Assembly (NCBI GenBank): GCA_021155965.1
Contig: JAJNBJ010000013.1
Coordinates: 38,064-102,063 of the forward strand
Source: Flavipsychrobacter sp.
GTDB taxonomy: Bacteria > Bacteroidota > Bacteroidia > Chitinophagales > Chitinophagaceae
DNA: 64,000 nt
Reading direction: 5' to 3'
Below, in pieces: positions 15,952 through 24,509 of this stretch (its first letter is position 1; each line of letters opens with the position of its first letter). Position numbers and translations under genes: made by a program. The notes under the pieces were generated by a model. The model ran no database searches and was not told the origin of the DNA. It worked only from the letters and a program-made list of their open reading frames with translations.

Positions 15952-17766
15952 TTAAGTATTGGGTTGGGGATTAAAATATTCCCACACAACACGCGCTTTA
16001 GATGCGCCGATAACTTTGGTAAGTTCCCGCTCAGTAAGCGTTTTAATATTCTTCACCGAGCGGAATTCTTTCAGCAGCAGGGTAGCAGTGCTTTCACCAA
16101 TGCCGGGTATCTCTTCCAGCTCGTTCTTGAAGGTGCCCTTGCTGCGTACCTGCCGGTGGAAGGTGATGCCGAAACGGTGTACCTCATCGCGTATGCGGCG
16201 GATGAGTAAGTGGGCGGGGGAGTCGTAAGGAAGCTGTATTGGCTGGCTATCGCCGGGAAAGAAGATAGACTCTTCTTTTTTTGCAAGGCCTATGAGCGCC
16301 ATCCTGCCGGTGAGCCCCAGTTTCTCAATGCTCTCCAAAGCAGCGCCAAGCTGGCCTTTGCCGCCATCTATGATCACGAGTTGCGGCAGTGGCTCGTTCT
16401 CATCCATCAGGCGTTTGTACCTGCGGTACACCACCTCGCTCATGCTGGCAAAGTCGTTGATGCCCTCTACGGTCTTTATATGAAAATGGCGGTACTCCTT
16501 ATTAGACGGCAGCCCATTGCGAAACAGCACCATAGCCGCCACAGGATACGAGCCCTGGAAGTTGGAGTTATCAAAGCACTCGATATGCGTAGGTATCTCA
16601 CTAAGCTGTAAGGATTCCTGCAATTCCTCGAGGGTGAGCATGTTGGTCTCTTTCATCTTCTCACCCAATAGCAGGGTAGCCTTCCTGCGCATCTCCTGCA
16701 TAAACACCTCGGCATTTTTCAGGGAGAGGTCCAGCAGTTGTTTTTTATCGCCTGCTTTAGGCACGGTTACTTTTATAGCCGTATCCGAAACATCAACCGG
16801 GCAAGGCACTATCACTTCTTTCGCAACGCTATGGTATTTATCCATCAGGTTGTCGAGCGCCAGTGATAGCACATCACATTCCTCCTCTTCCAGCTTCTTG
16901 TCTATCTGCAGGGTGTTGGAATGCACTACGCTGCCATTGGTCACCATCATGTAGTTCACGTAAAAATGGTTATCATCGTGCAGGATGCAGGCCACATCCA
17001 CGTTCTCCAGCTTGGGGTTCACCACTACCGATCTTGCCTGGTATTGCTGCAGCGACTCTATCTTTTTCTTGATGATCTGCGCTTTCTCGAACTCCAGTGC
17101 AGCGGCTGAGGCATTCATTTCGGCTTTCAGGTCTTTTACCACATCGCCTATATTGCCCTTCAGCACATGCCGCACCCATTGCAGCTTATCGCGATAGTCG
17201 GCCTCATCCTGCAGGCCTTCGCAGGGGCCTTTGCAATTGCCCAGGTGATACTCCAGGCACACTTTGAACTTGCCTTTTTTTATATTGTTCTCAGTAAGAT
17301 TAAGGTTGCAGGTGCGCAGCGGGATGTTCTGCTTCACCAGTTCCATCAGCTCGCGTACACGCATGAGCCCGGTGAACGGTCCAATATATTCAGAACCATC
17401 GCGTATCACCTTGCGCGTGAAGAACACCCTTGGGAATGGTTCTTTCTTAATGACTATGAACGGATAAGTCTTATCATCCTTAAGCGAAATATTGAAACGG
17501 GGCTGATAGTGCTTGATGAGCGAGTTCTCCAAAAGGAAAGCATCATGCTCAGTTTCGGTAATGGTGAACTCAATAGCGCAGATAAAAGAAACCAGCTTGC
17601 GGGTCTTGAAGTTGTCTATGTTTTTGTTGAAGTAGGAGCTTACGCGTTTGCGCAGGTCTTTGGCTTTGCCTACGTAGAGCAGTTCATGGTCTTTACTGAA
17701 ATATTTATAGCAGCCCGGCTGATGGGGTATGGATTGTATTATCTTGCTGAATTCCTCTTTGGTCAT
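15952..17766 (-). CDS. uvrC: UvrABC excinuclease subunit C
   Basis: 604 residues, the usual length. The N-terminal GIY-YIG nuclease (about 15-95; GCYKYF, LYVGKAKDLRKRV) makes the 3' incision. A zinc-free Cys-bearing region (YHLGNCKGPCEG) and the UVR helix pair (about 205-240) contact UvrB. The RNase H-like C-terminal nuclease (ECFDNSNFQGS, VIIDGGKGQLGAA) makes the 5' incision, and tandem helix-hairpin-helix motifs (IPGIGESTATLLL) bind DNA. It acts in nucleotide-excision repair in the cytoplasm. Confidence 0.97.
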   Translation of the reverse strand: MTKEEFSKIIQSIPHQPGCYKYFSKDHELLYVGKAKDLRKRVSSYFNKNIDNFKTRKLVSFICAIEFTITETEHDAFLLENSLIKHYQPRFNISLKDDKTYPFIVIKKEPFPRVFFTRKVIRDGSEYIGPFTGLMRVRELMELVKQNIPLRTCNLNLTENNIKKGKFKVCLEYHLGNCKGPCEGLQDEADYRDKLQWVRHVLKGNIGDVVKDLKAEMNASAAALEFEKAQIIKKKIESLQQYQARSVVVNPKLENVDVACILHDDNHFYVNYMMVTNGSVVHSNTLQIDKKLEEEECDVLSLALDNLMDKYHSVAKEVIVPCPVDVSDTAIKVTVPKAGDKKQLLDLSLKNAEVFMQEMRRKATLLLGEKMKETNMLTLEELQESLQLSEIPTHIECFDNSNFQGSYPVAAMVLFRNGLPSNKEYRHFHIKTVEGINDFASMSEVVYRRYKRLMDENEPLPQLVIIDGGKGQLGAALESIEKLGLTGRMALIGLAKKEESIFFPGDSQPIQLPYDSPAHLLIRRIRDEVHRFGITFHRQVRSKGTFKNELEEIPGIGESTATLLLKEFRSVKNIKTLTERELTKVIGASKARVVWEYFNPQPNT

Positions 17767-17803
17767 AGTAGTCGTAAGTCATAAGTAGTGGCATGTAGTT
17801 TGC

Positions 17804-18385
17804 TCACCTCATAAACTCATACTCCTGTACGGTATGTTTTTTGCCGCCGAAAACGGGGCGGTCGTCCCATTGTATCTGTATCTTTTTCATCGGGGAATAG
17901 TACAGTTTCTGGGTGCATTCATCGGTAGCGGATTTTTTGTATGTTTCTATATATATGCCTTTCACCTTCATATTCTCCTGGTCAACTGTAAGCAATAATT
18001 TTTGGGTGAACAGATCGTGGTCTTTGGCCATATAGAAGAAATTATGTGTGCCATCCTGGTTATCATCAAACTGGTTGAAACTATATTGCCCCAGGTATTT
18101 ACGGTCGCTGATATCGGTTGCAGAAAATATAGCGAACAGCCGTGCCCAGTTAATTGTATCTGAGTTGGTATAGCTGCTATCCATAGTTTTGCCATTCACC
18201 CACGTTGTCTTTTGTATCACAAAAGGTTCCCCTGCAAAAGTATTCCACTGGTCGAGGATATATTGGTTGATAGAAAAGTAATTACCCTGTACATTGGAGT
18301 AGTCTTCTTTATCTTCTTTTTTGTCGCATGCAGTAAAAAGCAATACCACAAACAATACACTTGCGAGAATTGAATGATTTTTCAC
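17804..18385 (-). CDS. Lipoprotein, function unknown
   Basis: 193 residues. Signal peptide with lipobox LFTAC (Cys 20) followed by DKKEDKED. The mature chain is rich in aromatic/polar residues (VQGNYFSINQYILDQW, GTHNFFYMAKDHDLF), suggesting a beta-rich fold. No family was recognised. It lies 37 bp upstream of uvrC on the same strand and may be co-transcribed with it. Confidence 0.72.
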   Translation of the reverse strand: MKNHSILASVLFVVLLFTACDKKEDKEDYSNVQGNYFSINQYILDQWNTFAGEPFVIQKTTWVNGKTMDSSYTNSDTINWARLFAIFSATDISDRKYLGQYSFNQFDDNQDGTHNFFYMAKDHDLFTQKLLLTVDQENMKVKGIYIETYKKSATDECTQKLYYSPMKKIQIQWDDRPVFGGKKHTVQEYEFMR

Positions 18386-18481
18386 GCGTTAAAAATAAGA
18401 AAGTTGCGTGAAAACGACTTTGGTAATAAAAACTGGGAAATCTGTGTTTAAAATATATTTTTACATGATAAAACACACATT

Positions 18482-18994
18482 ATGGGAATGGAACTTGTTT
18501 TACTTCGTCTTATTCATATTTGTACCGGTGCATTTTGGGCAGGAGGTACTATTTACGTAGCCCTGTTCGTACTACCTGCTGTAAAAGCATTAGGGCCAGA
18601 GGGGGGCAAATTCATGGGGCAGTTAACGAAGACGAGGAATTTGCCAGTATTTATGAATATTGTGTCTTCCCTTAATATTATTACAGGGGTGCGCCTACTG
18701 ATGATACTTACTGATAATTTTAGAAATACGGCCTGGTTTAGCACTCACTATGGCATGTGTATATCCATAGGTATGGTGGCTGCTCTTGGTGCGTTCTCGA
18801 TAGGTTTTTTTGTGAGCCGGCCAACAGCCAATAAAGTGAACGCAATAGTTGCTGCCGCGGGAGGGCCGCCAAGCCCTGAGCAGACTGCGCAATTAGGAGT
18901 ATTGCGTGCCAAGATGGCTAAATCGCTGGTGATAATGGCATGGCACCTGGCTGCAGCACTTATTTTTATGAGCCTGGCAAAATATTCGTTCTGA
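18482..18994 (+). CDS. Four-helix integral membrane protein, function unknown
   Basis: 170 residues with four hydrophobic segments (about 5-30, 58-76, 88-108, 145-165) and conserved-looking histidines (RLIHICTGAFWAGG, WHLAAAL) that could bind haem or metal, as in DUF2269/CopD-type membrane proteins. The assignment is by pattern only. Twelve bp separate it from the permease gene, suggesting co-transcription. An internal start at 18488 is also possible. Confidence 0.68.
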   Translation: MGMELVLLRLIHICTGAFWAGGTIYVALFVLPAVKALGPEGGKFMGQLTKTRNLPVFMNIVSSLNIITGVRLLMILTDNFRNTAWFSTHYGMCISIGMVAALGAFSIGFFVSRPTANKVNAIVAAAGGPPSPEQTAQLGVLRAKMAKSLVIMAWHLAAALIFMSLAKYSF

Positions 18995-19006
18995 TATATC
19001 CCATAG

Positions 19007-20710
19007 ATGAAGCAAGACCTGTTCCGTAAGAAAACACTGGGCCACATTAATAAAGAGGTGGCTGAGGGGCTGATAGAAGGGCACAGCACCAATATGAAAA
19101 AAGTGCTGAGCGTTCGCGACCTCACTTTTATGGGCATTGCAGCTATAGTGGGCGCGGGTATTTTCTCAACTATAGGCAAAGCAAGTTTTGATGGCGGGCC
19201 GGGGATCATCCTGTTGTTCCTGTTCGTGGCGATTGCGTGTGGGTTTTCTGCCATCTGCTATGCAGAGTTTGCGAGTATGGTGCCTGTTTCGGGAAGCGCG
19301 TACACTTATTCTTATGTGGCGTTTGGTGAACTGATAGCCTGGATAATAGGATGGGACCTGCTGATGGAGTATGCCATAGGTAATATAGCCGTGGCTATAT
19401 CCTGGAGCGATTATTTCTGCTCGCTAGTGAATAGTATTCATATTGGGAACTTTCACCCGCATATACCTGAGTATCTATCTACCGATTACTGGAGCGCAAA
19501 GGATGGGCTGAACGAAGAAGCAAAGCTTGCCTGGGCAAAAGCACCTACGTTTGGTGGACTAAAGATCATTTGCGACCTGCCGGCTTTCCTGATAACGGTT
19601 GTTATTACATGGATCATTTATATTGGTATTAAGGAGTCGCAGAAGAGCACGAACGTGATGGTGATACTGAAGATAGCCATTATACTGCTGGTGATGATAG
19701 CTGGGTGTTTTTATGTGAATACCGCTAACTGGACACCCTTCCTGCCTAATGGGATCAGTGGTGTGCTGATGGGGACATCAGCTGTGTTCTTTTCTTACAT
19801 TGGGTTTGATGCTATTTCCACTACTGCCGAGGAGTGTAAAGACCCGCAGCGGGACTTGCCGAAGGCGATGTTTAATTCCCTTATTATTTGCACTGTTGTT
19901 TATGTGCTGGTTGCCCTCGTGCTTACGGGCATGACCAGCTATAAGAACCTGAATGTAGGTGATCCACTGGCTTATGTGTTCAGCATTATGAACAGCAAAT
20001 ATGCCAATTATATAGCGGGGGTTATATCCATCAGTGCGGTGATAGCTACAGCGAGTGTATTGTTGGTCTTCCAGCTTGGACAGCCACGCATATGGATGAG
20101 CATGAGCCGGGATGGATTGTTGCCACCAATATTTGCAAAGATCCATCCAAAGTACAAGACACCATCATTCTCTACCATTCTTACCGGTGTTGTTGTTGGT
20201 GTTCCCGCACTGTTCATGAATTTATCGGTGGTAGTGAACCTTACAAGTGTGGGTACCCTGTTTGCTTTTGTGCTGGTGTGTGGCGGCATATTGAAACTAC
20301 AGAATGATCCTGAACGGTTGCAAAGCAGGTTTAAAACACCTTATGTTAATGGCAAATGGATCGTACTGCTGTTACTTACCGTGTTCATTGTCTTATTCCA
20401 GACGTATTACCCCGGAGGCTTCGGAGGGTACTTGAATTTTGCGGATGAAAAGGGGGAGGTGACATGGGCGGTCATCCGTACCAAAGTGCCTTTCTTTTTG
20501 TTTGGGATAACCTTTTTGGTCACTACTATCCTGACTTTTATCAGGAACTATTCGTTGATACCGGTGCTGGGCTTCCTGGCATGCAGCTACTTGCTTTCAG
20601 AGTCGGGTGTAACCAATTGGGAACGGTTTGCCGTTTGGTTGATACTTGGGCTGATCTTATACTTCGTGTATGGGTACAAGCATAGCAAGATAGGGAAGGG
20701 TGTAAGTTGA
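19007..20710 (+). CDS. APC-family amino-acid permease (CAT-like)
   Basis: 567 residues with about 14 predicted membrane helices. TM1 carries the unwound-helix motif FMGIAAIVGAGIFSTIG (substrate/ion site), and the CAT-like signature MVPVSGSAYTYSYVAFGE follows, then IGWDLLMEYAIG. FFSYIGFDAISTTAEE and PRDLPKA-like NPQRDLPKA sequences match the basic/neutral amino-acid transporter subgroup. It imports amino acids across the inner membrane; specificity cannot be read. The C-terminal extra helices (about 460-560) are typical of the CAT/YfnA group. Confidence 0.88.
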   Translation: MKQDLFRKKTLGHINKEVAEGLIEGHSTNMKKVLSVRDLTFMGIAAIVGAGIFSTIGKASFDGGPGIILLFLFVAIACGFSAICYAEFASMVPVSGSAYTYSYVAFGELIAWIIGWDLLMEYAIGNIAVAISWSDYFCSLVNSIHIGNFHPHIPEYLSTDYWSAKDGLNEEAKLAWAKAPTFGGLKIICDLPAFLITVVITWIIYIGIKESQKSTNVMVILKIAIILLVMIAGCFYVNTANWTPFLPNGISGVLMGTSAVFFSYIGFDAISTTAEECKDPQRDLPKAMFNSLIICTVVYVLVALVLTGMTSYKNLNVGDPLAYVFSIMNSKYANYIAGVISISAVIATASVLLVFQLGQPRIWMSMSRDGLLPPIFAKIHPKYKTPSFSTILTGVVVGVPALFMNLSVVVNLTSVGTLFAFVLVCGGILKLQNDPERLQSRFKTPYVNGKWIVLLLLTVFIVLFQTYYPGGFGGYLNFADEKGEVTWAVIRTKVPFFLFGITFLVTTILTFIRNYSLIPVLGFLACSYLLSESGVTNWERFAVWLILGLILYFVYGYKHSKIGKGVS

Positions 20711-20736
20711 TTTGTTGATTTGTCGTTTCTTTTCTG

Positions 20737-21741
20737 ATGTCATATAAAGCGGTCATATATTCTATCCTATTTTCTTTTGTATGGTGTAGTATAAATGCAC
20801 AGGGGTTTGATACATCTGTTATCAGAAGAAATAGTGTGCGGAATACACCGTTCGTGATGCTTGAGATAGCGGATAGCTTTGCGAGAAAGGGAGATAGCGT
20901 TAATTCCACAGCGTACCTCATGAAGGTGAATTCTAATTGCCTTATATATCTTGGGTTTACGCCAGAAGATATTGATAAGAAATTAGACGCATATCGTATG
21001 ATGGCTAACGAAAAGTTGCAATACCGCGAGCTTTTTATGAAAGCGTATAACAGACCTGATGCTAAAGTAGGGGATACGTTGTTTCAGATGGTTCAAGAAG
21101 ACCAGGCTACCAGGGATAAACTGGGCAAATGCAACGATAGCTTTAGTTGCGCTATTTACCAACAGAAAATGAGATACTCAGACTCCATACATTTTACCTG
21201 GTTGTACAGTTATATTAGAAAAAATGGCTGGCCGACAATAGAGAATGGTTCAGCATGCGCAGCAGTTATAGCCATGCATGATCGTTATCATCATTGCGAT
21301 TATTTGCCCTGCTTAAGGAAGGCCGTCTTAGATGGGGAAGTGCCGTATGCGATATACAATAACATTCTTAACAGGTGCCTGAAACCTTCATTTGGACAAA
21401 TGATGAAGGAATATCGAAATAAGACCGTTTTTGATGTGAGTTATATACTGAAAGGCAAAAAAATTGATACGGTTCAGCTGCAAAAAATATATACATCGGT
21501 TAATGAACACTTACCTATAAAATATATCTACTTCGTTTATGAATCACAGAGTAGAGATGATTTTATGAAATGGGGTAATTCGGTGCAAGTAGCGGAATAT
21601 TGGGAGTCGTGGGATCTAATGGTTTATATAAATAGGTGTCACGAAAAGTTGACCCAAATTAAAGAGTTCCTTCCGTACCAATATGCATGGAGTGAATCCT
21701 CTCTTAGTGGAAAAGGATTGAAGTTATACCTATTATATTAG
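20737..21741 (+). CDS. Secreted or envelope protein with DUF6624-like domain
   Basis: 334 residues with an N-terminal signal peptide (AVIYSILFSFVWCSINAQ). A central segment (about 105-240) shows QEDQATRDKL, then IRKNGWPTIENGSACAAV, LPCLRKA and GEVPYAIYNNILNRCL, the spaced pattern I associate with DUF6624. The C-terminal third is unassigned. It follows the permease gene by 26 bp and abuts the convergent acidic-protein gene with no gap. Function unknown. Confidence 0.68.
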   Translation: MSYKAVIYSILFSFVWCSINAQGFDTSVIRRNSVRNTPFVMLEIADSFARKGDSVNSTAYLMKVNSNCLIYLGFTPEDIDKKLDAYRMMANEKLQYRELFMKAYNRPDAKVGDTLFQMVQEDQATRDKLGKCNDSFSCAIYQQKMRYSDSIHFTWLYSYIRKNGWPTIENGSACAAVIAMHDRYHHCDYLPCLRKAVLDGEVPYAIYNNILNRCLKPSFGQMMKEYRNKTVFDVSYILKGKKIDTVQLQKIYTSVNEHLPIKYIYFVYESQSRDDFMKWGNSVQVAEYWESWDLMVYINRCHEKLTQIKEFLPYQYAWSESSLSGKGLKLYLLY

Positions 21742-22221
21742 TTACTCTCCTTTATTTTCCTCCTGGCTCTCATGGTTATCGCCGCCAAGGCTGTAGTAGT
21801 TATTTTCTTCGTCTTCTTCGCCTATTTGCTCGTTCAGGTCATCGTCTTCGCTGCCGGGTACGTCCAGGTCATTCCCGACTACATCATCTATTATGCTGCC
21901 ATCCTCGTTAAGTGGTTCTCCGTCATCATCTGTGCTATCAAGTGCGCTGCCTATAAGATTTCGTCCGTCACGCGTGTCCATATTCTGTTCGCTCGATTCC
22001 AGTATGCGCAGGTCTTCGGCGGTTATGTCCGCTTCTGTTCCGGGTACTATTGCTATCTCGCTATCTTCTTCGTCTATGGTATCATTAAATGGCTGTTTTG
22101 GTGCGGACCTGTCTTCGGGCAGTATTTCCTTGCCGTTATTATTGGCCGGCTGGGTTATGTCTTCACTGGCGGGGTAGTGTGGGTAGCCGGGCAGTTTATC
22201 GTTATCTTGTTTCTTTCTCAT
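21742..22221 (-). CDS. Acidic hydrophilic protein, conserved in related bacteria
   Basis: 159 residues from the ATG at 22221 (MRKKQDNDKLPGYPHYPASE). A longer frame starts at 22257, but a -7 box at 22242-22249 lies between the two starts, so the shorter one is chosen. The protein is very acidic, with Asp/Glu clusters and little hydrophobic content (EDDDLNEQIGEEDEENNYY), so probably disordered. The KLPGYPHYPASEDI opening is a recurrent small-protein signature in Chitinophagaceae (from memory). No function can be given. Confidence 0.72.
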   Translation of the reverse strand: MRKKQDNDKLPGYPHYPASEDITQPANNNGKEILPEDRSAPKQPFNDTIDEEDSEIAIVPGTEADITAEDLRILESSEQNMDTRDGRNLIGSALDSTDDDGEPLNEDGSIIDDVVGNDLDVPGSEDDDLNEQIGEEDEENNYYSLGGDNHESQEENKGE

Positions 22222-22241
22222 TTTATAGCATTTGTCCGCTA

Positions 22242-22249
22242 CAAACGTA
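22242..22249 (-). promoter_or_regulatory. Promoter -7 box of the acidic-protein gene
   Basis: Minus strand TACGTTTG, an exact TAnnTTTG match, 20 bp before the ATG at 22221. Its position rules out the in-frame start at 22257. Confidence 0.6.
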
Positions 22250-22323
22250 AAAAACACATGCCGCGAAGATCATGATGTATATCAGCTGTTAAGATGATCT
22301 TAAGAATATTGGGGAAATGTTAG

Positions 22324-23010
22324 TTAAAGTCCTCCTACTTTACCGTCTTCATATTGGCTCCAGTCTATGTCTTTGCCAAGGGTGCCGCGCATCCTTTGCC
22401 AGAATGACTCTTTTTCGGTAATGGAAATGAAATTCTCTGCTTTTGCTGAAGTGGGGTCTATTGATGGGTTTAAATGGTTATATTCTTTGAGGGTATTTAT
22501 AACAAATGGCAGGTGATGAATGGGAGACCCAAAACGCTTGCGGGTAAAGCCGCGCAGCAGCCTTGATTGCACAGGGTCGGTTGCCAATGCCAGACTTTTG
22601 AACCCGAGTTTTTTAGCAAGCAGGTAAGAAAAGTAAACATTCTCTGTGCTGTGCCGTGCTTCAGTTTCATAGAAGATATGTTCTTTGGGTATGCCCAGTT
22701 TCTGTGCATAGAGCCCCATTATTTTGCTTTCAAAATAAGGACTATAAACAGACGATCCGGAAAAAATGATATTCTTCGTAAATCCATCTTTATAAAGGAT
22801 GTAAGCCCATATCACCCGTCCTTTCATCACGGTATCCCACTCGCAGTTTTTGAAGGGTATACCAGGTACAATAATGGCATCGAAAGGTTTTAATAATGCT
22901 GCACTGGCTATCTCACGTTTGGGCACCTTTTGAGAGGAGAAACAGCCAAAAAGTTGCAGCAGTGTCATACACATAATCCCTGTTAAAAATATCCTGGTAA
23001 TGGTTTTCAA
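22324..23010 (-). CDS. YdcF/DUF218-family lipoprotein
   Basis: 228 residues. Lipobox LFGC (Cys 23). The DUF218 core is visible: FDAIIVPGIPF (strand 1), GRVIWAYILYKDGFTKNIIFSGS, then SKIMGLYAQKLGIPKEHIFYETEA (with a break) and STENVYFSYLLAKK, followed by SLALATDPVQSRLL. E. coli relatives (SanA, YdcF, ElyC) act on the envelope or bind nucleotide-like ligands. It is probably periplasm-facing. Confidence 0.82.
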   Translation of the reverse strand: MKTITRIFLTGIMCMTLLQLFGCFSSQKVPKREIASAALLKPFDAIIVPGIPFKNCEWDTVMKGRVIWAYILYKDGFTKNIIFSGSSVYSPYFESKIMGLYAQKLGIPKEHIFYETEARHSTENVYFSYLLAKKLGFKSLALATDPVQSRLLRGFTRKRFGSPIHHLPFVINTLKEYNHLNPSIDPTSAKAENFISITEKESFWQRMRGTLGKDIDWSQYEDGKVGGL

Positions 23011-23090
23011 TGGATGAGTTTTATTTTTCGGTATTGTGCAACAAAATCATGCCATAAGCTATTGTTATTCTTAGACTTGTTTCCTGCCGT

Positions 23091-24455
23091 TCAGGAAATA
23101 CATTTCCAGCTCTCCTTTATTTTTTGCGCTGATCTTGCCGCGGTATCACAATTAAACTGGTCTTTCACCAGTTCATAGGTCTCACCTGAAATATTAATGC
23201 GCCCCGGTTCTGAGCTTTGCTCCATTCTTGCTGCAATGTTCACGGCATCTCCCCATATATCGTACTGGAATTTATGCCTGCCCACAACCCCTGCCACCAC
23301 CGGTCCGGTATGAATGCCAATGCGTATCCGGTATTTCTGAGATTTGTCTTCCGCTATATAGTTCAATATCTCTATAGCAGCATTTACCACATCAATAGGA
23401 TTGGTTGTGTTGGCAACGGGTAATCCTCCGGCACACATGTATGCATCGCCGATAGTTTTTATTTTCTCTATGCCATGTTTCCTGGTAATACTGTCAAAAG
23501 TCATAAAAAACCTATCCATTTGCTTCACCAGGTCCTCAGCTTTCATTTGTTCCGTGATATGCGTAAAGTTGACAAAATCGGTGAACATTATGGTAACCAA
23601 GTCATACCGCCGGCTTTTGGTATTGCCATCTTTAAGTAATTCGTAAGCTATCTCTTCCGGCAGGATGTTAAGCAATAGTGTTTCTGATTTTTTTTTCTCT
23701 TCTTCAATCATTTGATTGCGCAGGTGTATCTCTTCATTTCGCAACCGGTATATCTCTTTATCCCTTTCCTTTACCTCGAGCTGGCGGCGTATCTCGGCAT
23801 GCTCAACAGCTTTTTCAGCTTCGTATAGTTCTTTGTTTCTTTGGGTCAGTACGGCTTCGGTGCGCTTGGTGGCAACGGTAATAAAAAAGCCCCATGTAGC
23901 CATAAAGCAGAAGCTCATAACAATGTTAATGTAATTAAAAATGTCCTCGGCTAAGGGAGACAGTGCAGAGACCGGTGTTGTATGCCTGAGATAGACCTCG
24001 ATGAATACATAGCTTGCTGTGTTTACCAGCACTAGGAATGTTTTGATGAACGAGCTGCCATCGTGCTGCAGGAAGGGGAATATGCTCGTTGCGATGATGA
24101 TATACTGGAACCCCGCTCCCCAGCCCATAATATAAACAGCGAGGACCTGGTGTGTAGCTACTTCTAGCGTGCCAATTATCATGGCCGGCTGATGTAATCC
24201 CCTTCTGTTAAGGGCAATGGCCGCTACATGACAACCAATGCTCACGAACTGGTACCACGCCATGGTTGTTTGTCCCAGGCAAAAGAAAATACCCATCCAT
24301 ATAGCATGGGTGGCCCATCCGCATGTGTAGGCAATATTGGAAATGAGGTAAAAGTTGTAATGTTCCAGCGTGATCACTTCTGGTACTGTATCAAAATGCT
24401 TGAATATGCGCATGCACAGGCGCACAAAAGCATTATTTAATAACAGTTCCCGCAT
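23091..24455 (-). CDS. Membrane class III adenylate/guanylate cyclase, C-terminus frameshifted
   Basis: 454 residues as read. About six hydrophobic segments (about 30-200) are followed by a coiled coil (205-265) and the cyclase-transducer-like ETLLLNILPEE. The catalytic domain has both metal-binding Asp residues (MFTDFVNF; TIGDAYM) and DIWGDAVNIAARM with the Asn/Arg pair. It makes cyclic nucleotide from ATP or GTP; the lysine in GIEKIKTIGD suggests ATP. The last 20 residues after FNC are unlike the family. Adding one base near 23146 restores YRGKISAKNKGELEMYFLNG and a stop at 23071, matching the end of the paralogue at 33602-35746. Either a real single-base deletion or a sequencing error. Confidence 0.88.
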   Translation of the reverse strand: MRELLLNNAFVRLCMRIFKHFDTVPEVITLEHYNFYLISNIAYTCGWATHAIWMGIFFCLGQTTMAWYQFVSIGCHVAAIALNRRGLHQPAMIIGTLEVATHQVLAVYIMGWGAGFQYIIIATSIFPFLQHDGSSFIKTFLVLVNTASYVFIEVYLRHTTPVSALSPLAEDIFNYINIVMSFCFMATWGFFITVATKRTEAVLTQRNKELYEAEKAVEHAEIRRQLEVKERDKEIYRLRNEEIHLRNQMIEEEKKKSETLLLNILPEEIAYELLKDGNTKSRRYDLVTIMFTDFVNFTHITEQMKAEDLVKQMDRFFMTFDSITRKHGIEKIKTIGDAYMCAGGLPVANTTNPIDVVNAAIEILNYIAEDKSQKYRIRIGIHTGPVVAGVVGRHKFQYDIWGDAVNIAARMEQSSEPGRINISGETYELVKDQFNCDTAARSAQKIKESWKCIS

Positions 24456-24509
24456 AGATAATTAGCGTGCCGGTTAAGTAGATTGAATATATTCAAAAAT
24501 ATAAAAAAA

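Noticed and set aside
17167..17784. 205-codon plus-strand frame opposite uvrC
   Set aside because: Fully antisense to the conserved UvrC N-terminal half; no motif of its own.
21772..22275. 167-codon hydrophobic plus-strand frame covering the acidic-protein gene
   Set aside because: It is the mirror of an Asp/Glu-codon-rich gene; the minus-strand gene has a promoter box, a sensible start and a family-like N-terminus.
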